From Lentilactobacillus rapi DSM 19907 = JCM 15042 (GTDB lineage Bacteria; Bacillota; Bacilli; Lactobacillales; Lactobacillaceae), in contig NZ_AZEI01000083.1 of the NCBI RefSeq assembly GCF_001436255.1, positions 1 through 64,000 on the forward strand: DNA of 64,000 nt, written 5' to 3'. The notes beneath the pieces are model-generated. The model was not told the origin of the DNA and did not search any database. It saw only the letters and a program-made list of their open reading frames with translations. Positions 29,101 through 35,857 of the stretch are shown piece after piece (within the stretch, counting starts at the first letter, position 1; each line of letters starts with the position of its first letter). The translations under genes were made by a program, and so were the position numbers.

Positions 29101-29465
29101 ACAGCGTGTTTCCACTGAATAGTGGAATCCTTGCCATCGATATCGACAACAACCTGGGTCCTGCCATTATGAAATTTGTATTTCTTTTTATCAATCCGCA
29201 AAACGTCCTGATCATATTCAAACTTAACCTTACCGGCCTGTGACAATGAGCCCACAGTCGTATCGAACGCCAAGTTTGCCTTGTCACCCACCTTAGCGTT
29301 ACTCACTAACTGCCGCTTATCATCAATTAGCTTGGCATTCTTTGCGGCGATTTCATCGGTCGAAACCACGTCAGCCACAGCTGCACCAGCAGTGTAAAAG
29401 TTCCCAAACACTAAGGTCAGGACTCCTACAAATTGAACGATAAAACCTTTCTTAAGTACTTTCAT
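20136..29465 (-). CDS. giant LPXTG-anchored adhesin with 11 Ig-like repeats
   Basis: 3109 residues. Order: signal peptide (1 to about 32); a beta-rich segment (about 40-165); an Ala/Lys/Glu-rich, coiled-coil-like stalk (about 180-310). Next are several collagen-binding-like adhesin modules (about 400-1390) and one CnaB/SpaA domain (about 1396-1495, NIQKRDAITGDPLKGVGF). Then come 11 DUF5979-like repeats (about 1500-3005). Last are an acidic Pro/Ser/Gly linker, LPQTG (about 3073), a membrane helix and a KRKNAK tail. Repeats keep a Lys near the start (SKTLAG, TKTLAG), a Glu (VTETN, ISED, VGEQ) and an Asn (FINT, FLNS, FTNT), the pattern of intramolecular isopeptide bonds. ATG follows GGAGGGAAATATA. 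Sortase would link it to peptidoglycan; adhesion is inferred. Confidence 0.92.
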   Translation of the reverse strand: MKVLKKGFIVQFVGVLTLVFGNFYTAGAAVADVVSTDEIAAKNAKLIDDKRQLVSNAKVGDKANLAFDTTVGSLSQAGKVKFEYDQDVLRIDKKKYKFHNGRTQVVVDIDGKDSTIQWKHAVGRTDLEVVLPVKFNQAVDHRELTFTVDEREVKLPTLTVVDKDSKKSKETTTPDKGKVDGNLQDDDLVNKVLAEAERDEAASDQAEAAKQAEDAKKQAEEAKKQADAKQKEADKKEEATEQPVAEEPKKEAEIDENSSQADAIDMPEKSDADKAKEFVKEKREADEKAAEEKSRQAIEDAKKTDDQSSNNPGMNSTMNNNDQTGTNRESQTPQAPSIANVDGAKRAVTGGDSTEADPVNGEDEGDDLKKKLPVMQTFDNGMVRNITDEINGSTNPKFFDSITISYKNAAGEPKTEPIDPVLNDTKSLPEILRTNKNVQIDYKWNIAAIEKNTNVETIQNGDYYEFKLKGLKYNYGSSGKFDQFIEYQGKTIGRVMMKASNDSEDADRDDVQKVTIVFLPGELEGQANIWYAANFQTEINADAEDITFGENVTKDGRIEVEKELINIKKEGEFFKDNTSGVTDLDKLVWTSTFQTKDGEKASEVVLEDTFGEGYAKTDKEGDAVYTFTVYSSEDDPVEIKKGSDKYGYILTSDPTDNKQFMYFKSAELEIKDITKIVVEMQTPTTDLTRETFKNKIKVQSARVIDTDKKLSTLDTEATISRKNAQLKKTAERDSNGNIKYTVAFTVKHGQTNLTMTDTLNSTNFKFSSDPNDYKLFRDGVAQSDWRKDGPTINGQTMTIQFKPSIVPPNEGGTRTYQLTYLVKPNGSVEDEHYLNLSNHVVWNDHQKGHLFKPTLNDKAWKEINWQTMMTSWKILVNQSDRPVENGFTIKDPQPGENNYLDYKAYYDKIAQKNGRLKSEAVNYLQFFDRDEDKIDYEVTKNGDARWKSAGEPFKKAFTIRYQNDQIIIHVDHLPADKKAFSIRLIDIPMDKEKIYAASNSNNELKNICNTASIDYEGIDDGNVSSCQGIPSQIKKNITKAGTFSNHFFNDKLIDWTTIFNYRQYFGNNEKKALVDDGIDITDKVGQDVIKDAAGDLKSKDLQKIVDVLLDKLEVSLNRIGSNGYSISDETKLNKNTDYTIRVEKNDPKSPQEVQFILKLKEDVYNTIYQQAGKKVFKLNYQSEVTGLGLDDDKTYEHLKSWTFNNEVGIKVDNRGFKTTANLSYTDNGYLLNKSGQLLKDPITIQEEDHERKVSALKWDVVINGNSFKLNNPVKIKDTIKGGSHHHLKTTDKNYELKIYEAKKQFVANKSGEVEYVKDGDPLSEGTDFTVNYSSDLNTMEIEFDGNYKVYGPLMIEYHTVVDNTVGTSYSNEIELKLKSGDYSQKEEVVSQGDVSGYFTNFAVNIQKRDAITGDPLKGVGFQVNRKGDSGSYVPVSEIRKTDKDGFVSFEGLYDQATYQVVEVSGIENYDGNFISDDFTIKDAQGTGNNQSTFCIDVENERTSQLQIKKIVTNQENVVENDQFSFTVLVNDDNGKLNDNFNGQFNYQVNDGRSGMVKFVKGKSQGLPAIKHNQVITITGLPQSQFYQVIEMKNGSYNTTHKISNVHRVSVNGNESTETDTFELDQGQKPKIGIVKFTNEYKTTHFSFSKKIEGPNVNNEEDKNKQFDFKLEVTDQKGNVDEDFTGDIKGLKHSDGSDKAMYFVFKDGVSDTMKFDSNGKEQAIQLKTGENYNNIQLPADVYLKVYEKKDSQYTHTAYKINDDSENEAKEDGEYHVVGPISADDKHLKFINEQKENSFEFEKSVSGEIPESIKEFTFTVEGVDKETLNSGIKGNEYTALVKNAGSGTTVNNTGKITFDEDGKATRIKYGETDPEDIKLEHGQKLVILGLPEKATKFKVVETTDGKFDTFTHVEGEPRKEGKDATIELNRPHVQNSILFENINEGYIPLTIKKTISGVVPPKHEKFEFDVLIKNPGQNWGSSKEFNAIMSDGDEEFQLEFKKDGSNYKTTIKLEADQSITIYLPKGLNVEVIEKTEGYDVSHQYGNHKQKGNSHEVELNNNDCDQPCLPPLIFNNHVPGTVVEIEKQVVGNNLSQSDYNKAFNFDVMANDSENKPLTKEVQYKLEQTNGEVKTGSIKFEEGKVAAVDGKETTRLKIKNDQKMTILGLPNGAKVIITETNAFGYNPSYIVNGSSEKPGNKADSFITDEDKPSKVKFINTKKNVGLKISKTLAGAGIKESDKTKAFDFKISATVLNGNAKLNGKFSAWKYTDTGTAKEDVTFKDGVATDITLKGDESLEIGGLSADYSYIVEEIMLEGVEYVVSHKVNGKVESQGNSTDPLTIADQTQVTVEFINTRDGASLEIAKLLDGNGITEKDKDKIFEFQIKTDEKINDSLYRAIKFDDHGQESSQDVTFENSSSNTIKLKAGERLVIYGLPTDIDYVVTETNAAEFETHYKMDDTGSHEGKETKDFKLKKDDKTTVLFLNSKQASSLVLTKTLAGDGITEEDSDKRFNFTITADSPEVNGEYDAVKKTAAGRKEDTKVEFTKGVANVELRDTETLTISGLPLDVDFTISEDEETAEGFEITHRLNNGQVIKKSETTDFDLREEGAIVEFINTKHLPETGSLLIQKQLAGSGITEADEDKTFDFQVLTDLVGEFKATKVNQDGTQTKDIEIEFKNGKSNTISLKSDERLTISGLPLETKFSVIELGATDFQTNWLVNNAKNQDGKQTTKFEMMNQETTPVLFTNSKQAPDTANLKISKKLAGDGLTDTDKDRVFNFRIYSGASGTYKAVKTQQNGHTSNTTINIQNGQSDVITLRADESLNVTGLPIEHTYAVGEQYVGDYAASYKVNGSTVTNGMTTDFFKMIADQNGTVEFTNTKDGDIGMGSFSVNKFVNETGDRTRAFNFSLEAVDGAGNPLDGTFKTQITTNGGTPTSGMINITGGNAKFTLTHGQSIKFVLPMGARYEVSEQDYTKDGYVTTVTKRGAAYTGTHVFGTATGDNDAISYHNDIEEDEAELPLPADEDTPDSSATLDEPDALPASDGTNGTSGSSGTNGITSPQGLPSAGYTGKQALPQTGEANDKLYTIIGAIALVMLAVIGTIYYTKRKNAK

Positions 29466-29623
29466 TATATTTCCCTCCGTAGTTGTATGCGATTACAGCT
29501 AACTTATTCATGCCATAAGGATAGCAATAAGTTTTACCCATTCTTTAAAGATTTTATGAATTTTATTAGTAATTGTTTACATAAGGAAATAATTATAGGC
29601 ATCTCTTCCTATAATATAACGTC

Positions 29624-29656
29624 AAAAAACGCCTCACATTTCTGCGAGACGTTTTT
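29624..29656 (-). terminator. terminator of lplA
   Basis: On the minus strand AAAAACGTCTCGCA pairs with TGTGAGGCGTTTTTT. Between it and the adhesin start (29466-29621) lies AT-rich DNA with an imperfect inverted repeat AGGAA...TTCCT at 29584-29610. Confidence 0.85.
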
Positions 29657-29667
29657 GTGGTGCTGTC

Positions 29668-30684
29668 CTATTTAGTTAAATGATCCATCAAGAATTGAAC
29701 CAATTGGTGACTATCAATATTTGTAACGTCAGCTTTCTTAACTGCCCGGCTCACGTTCCAGTGGCTTGGCTTCTTACCAATCAAATTGGCTTCAATTGAT
29801 CTCAAGTCGCCGGCCACCTTAAAGAATGGATTGAACTTAAGATGAACAAGTTTGCCATCCTCAATCGTCCAGTTTAACCCCAGCGTACCGACTGGCAATT
29901 CTGTGTCAGCATACTCAGCGTATCCGGGATTATGGCCATAGTTCCAGGCATCGGTTCCATATGTTTCGGCTAATCGCTGATCCACGGTTTGCCAGTCTGC
30001 CTCCGTCATGTGATAGGTTTCAATCTCATCTAGTGACTTCACCGCAAAGATTTCTTTCAACAAATACTCCCGAAAGTCCGCCTTGGTCATTCCGGTTGGC
30101 AAATAATCCTTCAAGTTCACGATCTCGCTGCGTTTTGAGCGAACGCCCAAGCTCTTTTGTTTCTCAAGCTGATCCTCGGTTAAAACTTTCCCGGCATTTT
30201 CGATATTCAAATCAACCATAATTGTCCCGCCGGCCGCCATCCCCGACCCGCTCTTAAACATGGTCATCCCCGACCACTTCTTGCCATTCAAAACCAGGTC
30301 GCTGCTGTTGGGTTTCATTTTGACATCAAGGTTCAATTTTCGGAGGGCAGCCAACACCGGTTCGGCAAAATGAGCATAGTCGCCAAAGTCATCAACATTG
30401 TCCGTCAAAATATTCTCGAAAATAAAATTCCCCAAGTCGTGATAGACCGCTCCGCCACCCGACGTTCGCCGCACTAGCTGAATGTTATGTTCATGCAAAT
30501 AGTCGATGTCGACTTCCGCCCAAACATTCTGGTTACGCCCGATGATCACTGATGGTTGGTTCACGTAAAATAGAAACCCATGACCGGGCAACTTCAGATC
30601 ATTGACAAAATAATTGTCTAACGATTGGTTAACCCGGGCGTCATAGATGGGCTTGCCATTTCTGGAACTATCGATTAAGTACAT
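29668..30684 (-). CDS. lplA: lipoate-protein ligase
   Basis: 338 residues from ATG 30684, which lies 7 bases after AGGAGG; the longer TTG frame covers that site. Lipoate ligase motifs are RRTSGGGAVYHDLGN (about 72-86), FKSGSGMAAGGTIMV and a conserved KW in NGKKWSG, plus the C-terminal accessory domain (to 338). It attaches scavenged lipoate to carrier lysines, using ATP. It is divergent from a GcvH-like gene, a plausible acceptor. Confidence 0.93.
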   Translation of the reverse strand: MYLIDSSRNGKPIYDARVNQSLDNYFVNDLKLPGHGFLFYVNQPSVIIGRNQNVWAEVDIDYLHEHNIQLVRRTSGGGAVYHDLGNFIFENILTDNVDDFGDYAHFAEPVLAALRKLNLDVKMKPNSSDLVLNGKKWSGMTMFKSGSGMAAGGTIMVDLNIENAGKVLTEDQLEKQKSLGVRSKRSEIVNLKDYLPTGMTKADFREYLLKEIFAVKSLDEIETYHMTEADWQTVDQRLAETYGTDAWNYGHNPGYAEYADTELPVGTLGLNWTIEDGKLVHLKFNPFFKVAGDLRSIEANLIGKKPSHWNVSRAVKKADVTNIDSHQLVQFLMDHLTK

Positions 30685-30750
30685 TGCCAATCCTCCTTGC
30701 AAATCTTTCTTATATCCTCAATTATACGTTATAATTTAACTAAACAATAC

Positions 30751-30792
30751 TTAGGACAGCTCCTCCAGGCAGCAACCTGGATCCGCTCACTT
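30751..30792 (+). repeat. miniature of the hairpin repeat (both ends, centre missing)
   Basis: TTAGGACAGCTCCTCCAGG joins directly through CAGCAA to CCTGGATCCGCTCACTTG. These are the two ends of the full ~120-bp repeat, with the central arms deleted. The remaining TCCAGG/CCTGGA still forms a hairpin. It ends just before the GcvH-like ribosome site. Confidence 0.85.
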
Positions 30793-30808
30793 GTTAGGTG
30801 GAATCAAC

Positions 30809-31186
30809 ATGGAAACAACTTCAATTTGGCAAAAATTAATTCATTTGTTTAAGCGTCGCAAAGCACCAAAATTGCGCAACCCGCAAGTAAAAAATGGTGT
30901 TTGGTACGCCGAAGATGAAAATGGTGATTATTTACTTGGCATCGATGAATCCGTGTATCAACAGATCGGCAAGATCACATTTGCGGATTTCCCAACCCAA
31001 CTCAAAATTATTGAGACCGATGACGATTTACTTGATATTGAGGGTGATAAGTCGGTTGAGACACTCAAATCCCCCATTTCTGGACGAGTGATCGAGCGCA
31101 ATACCGCAATTGGAGAGGATATTGATCGCTTGAATCAGCCGAACCCTCAGGTTAACTGGATCATGAAAATCGAGCCGGCTAAGTAA
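30809..31186 (+). CDS. GcvH-like lipoyl carrier protein
   Basis: 125 residues from ATG 30809 (AGGTGGAA about 8 bases upstream). The fold order follows glycine cleavage H protein: VWYAEDENGDYLLGID, QQIGKITFADFP, and IEGDKSVETLKSPISGRVIE, where the Lys in GDKS aligns with the lipoylated lysine of ESVKAVSDLYSP. No gcvP or gcvT is in the window. It probably serves as a lipoate carrier or relay for ligase LplA, encoded divergently 124 bases away. A basic stretch KRRKAPK near the N-terminus is unusual. Confidence 0.8.
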   Translation: METTSIWQKLIHLFKRRKAPKLRNPQVKNGVWYAEDENGDYLLGIDESVYQQIGKITFADFPTQLKIIETDDDLLDIEGDKSVETLKSPISGRVIERNTAIGEDIDRLNQPNPQVNWIMKIEPAK

Positions 31187-31211
31187 ATCATTTACATTTT
31201 TGAAACAATTT

Positions 31212-31241
31212 TTGCGCCAAAATTAAAATTTGAACTATAAT
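31212..31241 (+). promoter_or_regulatory. promoter of a small-protein gene
   Basis: TTGCGC (31212-31217) and TATAAT (31236-31241), 18 bases apart, 31 bases before the start codon. Confidence 0.5.
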
Positions 31242-31272
31242 GGTTATAGAACAACAAAGGAGGTAGTTACTT

Positions 31273-31494
31273 ATGGCAGAAGAACCCGGTGCAGAATCCC
31301 CATTATTGAACAAAAAAATGAATGAGGCTTTCGATTGGAGCGATAGTAAACTTCCAGTACGAGATGCTTTATGGGATTATTACATGGAAAAAAATGATCA
31401 TGACACCATGAAGACTGAAAAAGACATGGAGCCATACATGAATATGTCGACTGACGACATTACAGCTGATGCTGAGAAGTTACTCAAAAAGTAG
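31273..31494 (+). CDS. small acidic protein of unknown function
   Basis: 73 residues, rich in Asp, Glu, Lys and Met, no membrane segment or signal. A strong AAAGGAGGTAG site, a promoter 31 bases upstream and an intrinsic terminator directly after show it is a real, single-gene unit. I do not recognise the family. Confidence 0.75.
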   Translation: MAEEPGAESPLLNKKMNEAFDWSDSKLPVRDALWDYYMEKNDHDTMKTEKDMEPYMNMSTDDITADAEKLLKK

Positions 31495-31510
31495 CTTTCG
31501 GCTCTACCGA

Positions 31511-31547
31511 AAAAGCACTCACGCAAAATTTGCGCGGGTGCTTTTTT
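31511..31547 (+). terminator. terminator of the small acidic protein gene
   Basis: AAAAGCACTC pairs with GGGTGCTTTTTTT, with inner GCAAA/TTTGC. Confidence 0.85.
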
Positions 31548-31548
31548 T

Positions 31549-31709
31549 AGAGTACGGAACCAAGCAGTTAGAGATTGGAGCATAAGTCGTCTCAGCCGGA
31601 AATCCTGGTCTTGGGGATTTGTGGCTGAGGTGATTATGTGCAAGTCGCTGCTTGGTGGAGCACGTTTAAGAGTGCGGAACCCAAGCTTGTTGCTTGGTAG
31701 AACACATTC
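31549..31709 (-). repeat. one full hairpin repeat and one miniature copy
   Basis: The full copy is 31549-31666 (arms AGAGATTGG.../...AAGTCGCT, CTCAGCC/GGCTGAG). A miniature follows at 31669-31709, AGAGTGCGGAACCCAAGC, then TTGT, then TGCTTGGTAGAACACA, again lacking the central arms. Confidence 0.85.
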
Positions 31710-31773
31710 AGCTTACACAATGGCAGACGTTTTCAGGCTGCGGGCCATCATTTCTCCATTACATTGAGTAAAC

Positions 31774-31884
31774 GTGAGAAAACAAGCAGGGACTGGAATA
31801 TAAGCACCCTCCTCAAAAATCCAAAGGCAGGATTTCTGAGGAGGGCAACTTATATTTCAGTCCCTAAGCGCTTGTTTCCTCACT
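31774..31884 (+). repeat. hairpin repeat abutting the sedolisin gene
   Basis: GTGAGAAAACAAGC at the left pairs with GCTTGTTTCCTCAC at the right. Inner arms are AGGGACT/AGTCCCT, ATATAAG/CTTATAT and CCTCCTCA/TGAGGAGG. It ends 2 bases from the sedolisin stop codon and may act as its terminator. Confidence 0.85.
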
Positions 31885-31886
31885 CT

Positions 31887-33803
31887 TTAATAATCAAACT
31901 TCCCATACAACTTCTCAAAATTAATCGTTCCCAGTCCAGTTGCCTGGTTATACAACTTACCTGGTTGGCCAGTGTAATACAAATTGTTATTATCAGCACC
32001 GTCAAGAGTCGTAAACGGACTATCCGATTCTTGGGCAAACTTATAAATTTGTGGGTTCCAGAAGCCAATTGGCGTCTGGCGGCCGCTATTCATAATCGCG
32101 TTGGCACCAGCCATCTGAGGGGCAGTATAACTGGTCCCGCCGCCAATCATCCATTTCTTCGTTGGCACTTTGACCACGGTTCGCTTCTTACCAACCATTT
32201 TGACCGTCATGTCTTTCCCAGAAACGAAGCTGGCATATCCGGTTTGAACGTCCGCATTACCGGAAATGTCTGGGATGTTTCGAGCATTCGCGGTGCCAAA
32301 AATAAGATGTGGATGTGGGTTAACCACAAATTTAAACTTCTTGAACGTCAAATAATTGATCGCTCTAAACGTATTAACGCCAGAAACTCCTTGTTGGTAT
32401 CTTGGCGTTGGGTTTAAAGCCGAGAAGCCGCCACCACTGGCACCAAAGATTCCATATTTCAAATTAGTTGCAGATGTCGCGTCAACGTTTCCCCACGCCC
32501 GTTCAGTCGGCACACTAATGACCTTTTGATTGATAATCTTTTCGTAGGGTAAGGTCGTGCCACCGACTAAGACTTGATAGGGTGACGTTGACATCCCGTG
32601 GTTTTCCTTGGCACTTGGGGATTCCGTTCGGCCACCATCCCCGCTGGAACGGAAAACGGTGATCCCTTGAGCGGCCGCTTGTTCGAGCATCACATTAAAC
32701 GCATCGCTATATTGTTTGATTGATGCACTCGGGTCGCCCCAGTCAGCAGCCACTTCAAGATCTGGCGAAAAACTGGTTGAAATCTGTTTGTCCTGGTTGT
32801 CACCAATTGCCGTCATAAACGAAGCGTAGTGAGATGATGCATCAGACGTCTTGGTTCCGTTTGAATCATCCACGTACAAATCAATATCCGCCTGCGGAGC
32901 AACTGAAGAAGCTGCTTGAACGTCAACGGTTGCTTCAGTTTGCAAGCCGCCCAGCATCTCGTTTAGGGTCTGCTGAGCCTGGGTTTGAGTATTAACAGTG
33001 TAAATCCGGTGAATCCGGCTTAAGTTGTCGTTCACGCCGGCTTGTTGCCAGTAGGTGGTTAAATCGCTATCCCGAACGTCGCTGTAACTGATGATCCCAA
33101 TTCGCTGCCCTTGTCCTTGTAAACCTTTGTTATACAGGTCGTTTAGCTGATAGGCATTCGCAAATTTAGCAGCTCCGTATTTTTTGGAAAAGGCATTGCC
33201 GGTAAGCTGAGTATCCGGTTTGGTCGTTGTCGTCGGCAAGTCGGCAGTCAACGCCGTTTGTTGACTTGAAATTGCTTTTTGGGATGACTTGGAACTTGCT
33301 TTTTTGGTCTTCTTTGCTGGACTCTTGCCATAAAGCCCAATGACGGCCACAACTTGATCTGATAATTTTCCGGGCAATTTATAACTTGCGCGGGCATAGT
33401 CACCCTTCTTAGCTGGAGCAACATACTTGGCATTAAACGCTTTTCGCATATTTGCCTCAGTAGCAGTCAGCTTCAGTGATAAATTTCCTGGATACGTCTT
33501 CGTTTGAACGTGGTACTTAGCTAAATAATCTTTAAAAGATTGAATGTAGCTGTCAGATTGACCAAATTTAGCCGCAAATTCAGTCGGCGTTAGGTAATGA
33601 TGAAAATCACGACTCGTCGGATCAACCGTGTTATAAACATAGTCTGTCAGCTCTGACTGACTAGTTGGCTTAAAAGTCACGTTCACGATCGTCTTCTTCG
33701 TGGCGGCGTTAACCGGCTTAACGTTAGCCGCCATTGTCACGCCAACGACCGTTAAACTACCTAATAGCGCAACAATTAACTGTTTTCCCCTCAAAATAAT
33801 CAC
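31887..33803 (-). CDS. secreted S53 peptidase (sedolisin/kumamolisin-like)
   Basis: About 638 residues. A signal peptide (LIVALLGSLTVVGVTMAANVK) is followed by a pro-kumamolisin domain (to about 190) and the catalytic domain. The Glu-Asp pair is in TEATVDVQ, the oxyanion Asp in RSSGDGG, and the nucleophile Ser in GGTSYTAPQMA. A C-terminal calcium-site region (GLGTINFEKLYG) is present. Sedolisins are acid-active, calcium-dependent serine peptidases. The start is uncertain: GTG 33803 is shared with its paralog; ATG 33824 and TTG 33794 are alternatives. It lies 34 bases after the paralog's stop. Confidence 0.9.
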   Translation of the reverse strand: MIILRGKQLIVALLGSLTVVGVTMAANVKPVNAATKKTIVNVTFKPTSQSELTDYVYNTVDPTSRDFHHYLTPTEFAAKFGQSDSYIQSFKDYLAKYHVQTKTYPGNLSLKLTATEANMRKAFNAKYVAPAKKGDYARASYKLPGKLSDQVVAVIGLYGKSPAKKTKKASSKSSQKAISSQQTALTADLPTTTTKPDTQLTGNAFSKKYGAAKFANAYQLNDLYNKGLQGQGQRIGIISYSDVRDSDLTTYWQQAGVNDNLSRIHRIYTVNTQTQAQQTLNEMLGGLQTEATVDVQAASSVAPQADIDLYVDDSNGTKTSDASSHYASFMTAIGDNQDKQISTSFSPDLEVAADWGDPSASIKQYSDAFNVMLEQAAAQGITVFRSSGDGGRTESPSAKENHGMSTSPYQVLVGGTTLPYEKIINQKVISVPTERAWGNVDATSATNLKYGIFGASGGGFSALNPTPRYQQGVSGVNTFRAINYLTFKKFKFVVNPHPHLIFGTANARNIPDISGNADVQTGYASFVSGKDMTVKMVGKKRTVVKVPTKKWMIGGGTSYTAPQMAGANAIMNSGRQTPIGFWNPQIYKFAQESDSPFTTLDGADNNNLYYTGQPGKLYNQATGLGTINFEKLYGKFDY

Positions 33804-33837
33804 TCTTTTCTGTCTATGAATCATACCATCGCTCAAT

Positions 33838-35778
33838 TTAGTTGGCGGCACCATTAAACTTGCCAAACAGCTTTTCAAAATTGATGGTTCCTAGTCCGGT
33901 TGCCTGGTTATAAAGCATCCCCGGTTGGCCGGTATAGTACAAGTTATCATTATTATCAGCGTCATCCAGTACGGTAAATGGACTGTCCGTTTCTTGAGCA
34001 AACTTGTAAATCTGCGGATTCCAGAAGCCGATCGGTGTCTGACGGCCACTGTTCATAACCGCATTGGCAGCCGCCATCTGTGGGGCAGTAAAGCTCGTCC
34101 CACCGTCAACGCCCCACATCTTGGTGGTTCCTTTGACGGCCTTCTTCGTTTTGGCATTGTAAGTATATTTTGGTCCGGAAACAAATGACGCGTAACCGGT
34201 CTTAGGATCAGCGTTACCGGCAACATCAGGCAGATTTCGCGAATTCCCAGTGCCAACGATCACGTGCGGATTTTTAGTTAATGTATACTTGCCATTCTTG
34301 AAAGTTAAGTAATTAATGGCTCTAAATGTATTGACGCCAGGAACACCCTGTTGGTATCGAGGGGTTGGATTCAAAGCAGAGAAGCCGCCACCGCCGCCAC
34401 TGAAGCTGCTGTACTTGGTGTCGTAAGCTGGTCTGGAATAGGTATCGCCCCAAGCCCGTTCTTTTTCAACGGTGACCACTTTACCATCGATAATCTTTTG
34501 GTAAGGCAACGTGGTACCACCAACTTCAACTTGGTAAGGCGAGGTTGACATGATGTGATTTTCTTTGGCGCCAGAAAGTGAATAAGGGCCCCGGTCGCCG
34601 CTTGCCTTGAAAACGGTGGTTCCTTGGACAGCAGCCTGTTCCAAGACCAGGTTAAAGGCGTGGCTGTATTGTTTAACAGTTGAACTTGGGTCACCCCATT
34701 CAGACTGAATTTCGAAGCCGGGAGCCATGCTGGTTGTGATTTGTTTATCGTTATTGTCTGAAATCGCAGTCATCACTGAGGCAAAGAATGAGGATGGCAA
34801 TGTGGTTCGTGTGCCGGTTGAATCACCAGTATACAAATCAATCCCAGCTTGCGGGGCAATTGCTGAAGCGGACTCAACGTCTAGGGTTGCCTCCATTTGG
34901 CCGGCACTCATAATCTTATTCAGTGCTTGTTGAGCCTGAGCCTTGGAATCAACGGTATAAATGTGACGAACCCGGCTTAAATCCGGATTAACCCCGGCCT
35001 GTTGCCAGTAGGTCGATAAATCGCTATCCCGAACATCGCTGGCGTTGATAATCCCAATCCGCTGGCCTTGGCCCTGCAGCCCTTTTTCATATAATGGGTT
35101 AAGCTGATAAGCCTTCGCAAACTTCGCTGCGCCGTACTTCTTGGAGAACGCATTGCCAGTCAAATTGGTGTCCGGCTTCGTGTCAGAAGTTGCTACATCG
35201 GAAGCCGCCGCACTGGTAACGGCTGCAGCCTTGTGAGAACTGGCTTTCTTGGTAGCTTTGGTCGTCTTGGTAGCCTTAGTGGCTTTCTTCGCCGGACTCT
35301 TAGAATAAAGACCAATCACTGCCACAACTTCATCGGAAAGTTGACCGGGCAGCTTGTAGCTGGTTGTTGCCCGGTAACCCTTCTTAGCTGCCGGCACATA
35401 CTTGGCGTTGAAAGCCCGTTGCAAATTGGTTGCCGTTCCCGTTAACTTCAAGGACAAGTTACCCGGATAGGCATAAGTCCGAATGTGATATTTATTCAAA
35501 TAGTCCTTAAAAGATTGAATATAGCTATCTGGTTGACCAAACTTGGCCGCAAATTCCGTTGGTGTCAAATAGTGTTGATAATCACTGCTAGTCGGATCAA
35601 CCGTATTATAAACGTAGTTGGTCAAATCAGTTTCGTTGCTTGCTTTAAAGGCCACGTTGACAATGGTTTGCTTGGTTGCCGCTTGGGTCGGTCTGGCCGT
35701 TATGGCTGCGCCTATCCCCAGCGCCAAAAAACCACTCAGCGTTGCCATGATTAATTGCTTTCCCCTCAAAATAATCAC
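33838..35778 (-). CDS. secreted S53 peptidase, paralog
   Basis: 646 residues with the same layout: signal peptide, pro-domain, Glu-Asp in MEATLDVE, Asp in ASGDRG, Ser in GGTSFTAPQMA. A Lys/Thr/Ala-rich linker (AKKATKATKTTKATKKASS) separates pro and catalytic parts and is longer than in the neighbour. The first bases of both genes (AAAAGAGTGATTATTTTGAG then GGGAAA) are nearly identical, evidence of tandem duplication including the translation start. Start GTG 35778 or TTG 35769; no ATG is available upstream. It probably feeds the cell with peptides in acidic medium. Confidence 0.9.
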   Translation of the reverse strand: MIILRGKQLIMATLSGFLALGIGAAITARPTQAATKQTIVNVAFKASNETDLTNYVYNTVDPTSSDYQHYLTPTEFAAKFGQPDSYIQSFKDYLNKYHIRTYAYPGNLSLKLTGTATNLQRAFNAKYVPAAKKGYRATTSYKLPGQLSDEVVAVIGLYSKSPAKKATKATKTTKATKKASSHKAAAVTSAAASDVATSDTKPDTNLTGNAFSKKYGAAKFAKAYQLNPLYEKGLQGQGQRIGIINASDVRDSDLSTYWQQAGVNPDLSRVRHIYTVDSKAQAQQALNKIMSAGQMEATLDVESASAIAPQAGIDLYTGDSTGTRTTLPSSFFASVMTAISDNNDKQITTSMAPGFEIQSEWGDPSSTVKQYSHAFNLVLEQAAVQGTTVFKASGDRGPYSLSGAKENHIMSTSPYQVEVGGTTLPYQKIIDGKVVTVEKERAWGDTYSRPAYDTKYSSFSGGGGGFSALNPTPRYQQGVPGVNTFRAINYLTFKNGKYTLTKNPHVIVGTGNSRNLPDVAGNADPKTGYASFVSGPKYTYNAKTKKAVKGTTKMWGVDGGTSFTAPQMAAANAVMNSGRQTPIGFWNPQIYKFAQETDSPFTVLDDADNNDNLYYTGQPGMLYNQATGLGTINFEKLFGKFNGAAN

Positions 35779-35857
35779 TCTTTTCTTTGTTTATTAATGC
35801 AATTATACCAATCAGGATCCTTGAATACTTAAATTTAGATCATTTAAATCAACCTGA

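Noticed and set aside
29584-29610. Inverted repeat AGGAA...TTCCT upstream of the adhesin gene as an operator
   Set aside because: Only 7 of 10 positions pair and there is no known matching regulator; kept as a remark only.
31865-31880. AAGCGCTT cores inside hairpin repeats as cre sites
   Set aside because: They belong to the repeat skeleton (clamp region) and occur with every copy regardless of neighbouring gene.
31764-32417. 217-residue plus-strand ORF over the end of the sedolisin gene
   Set aside because: Begins in a hairpin repeat and runs antisense through conserved catalytic sequence; no independent support.
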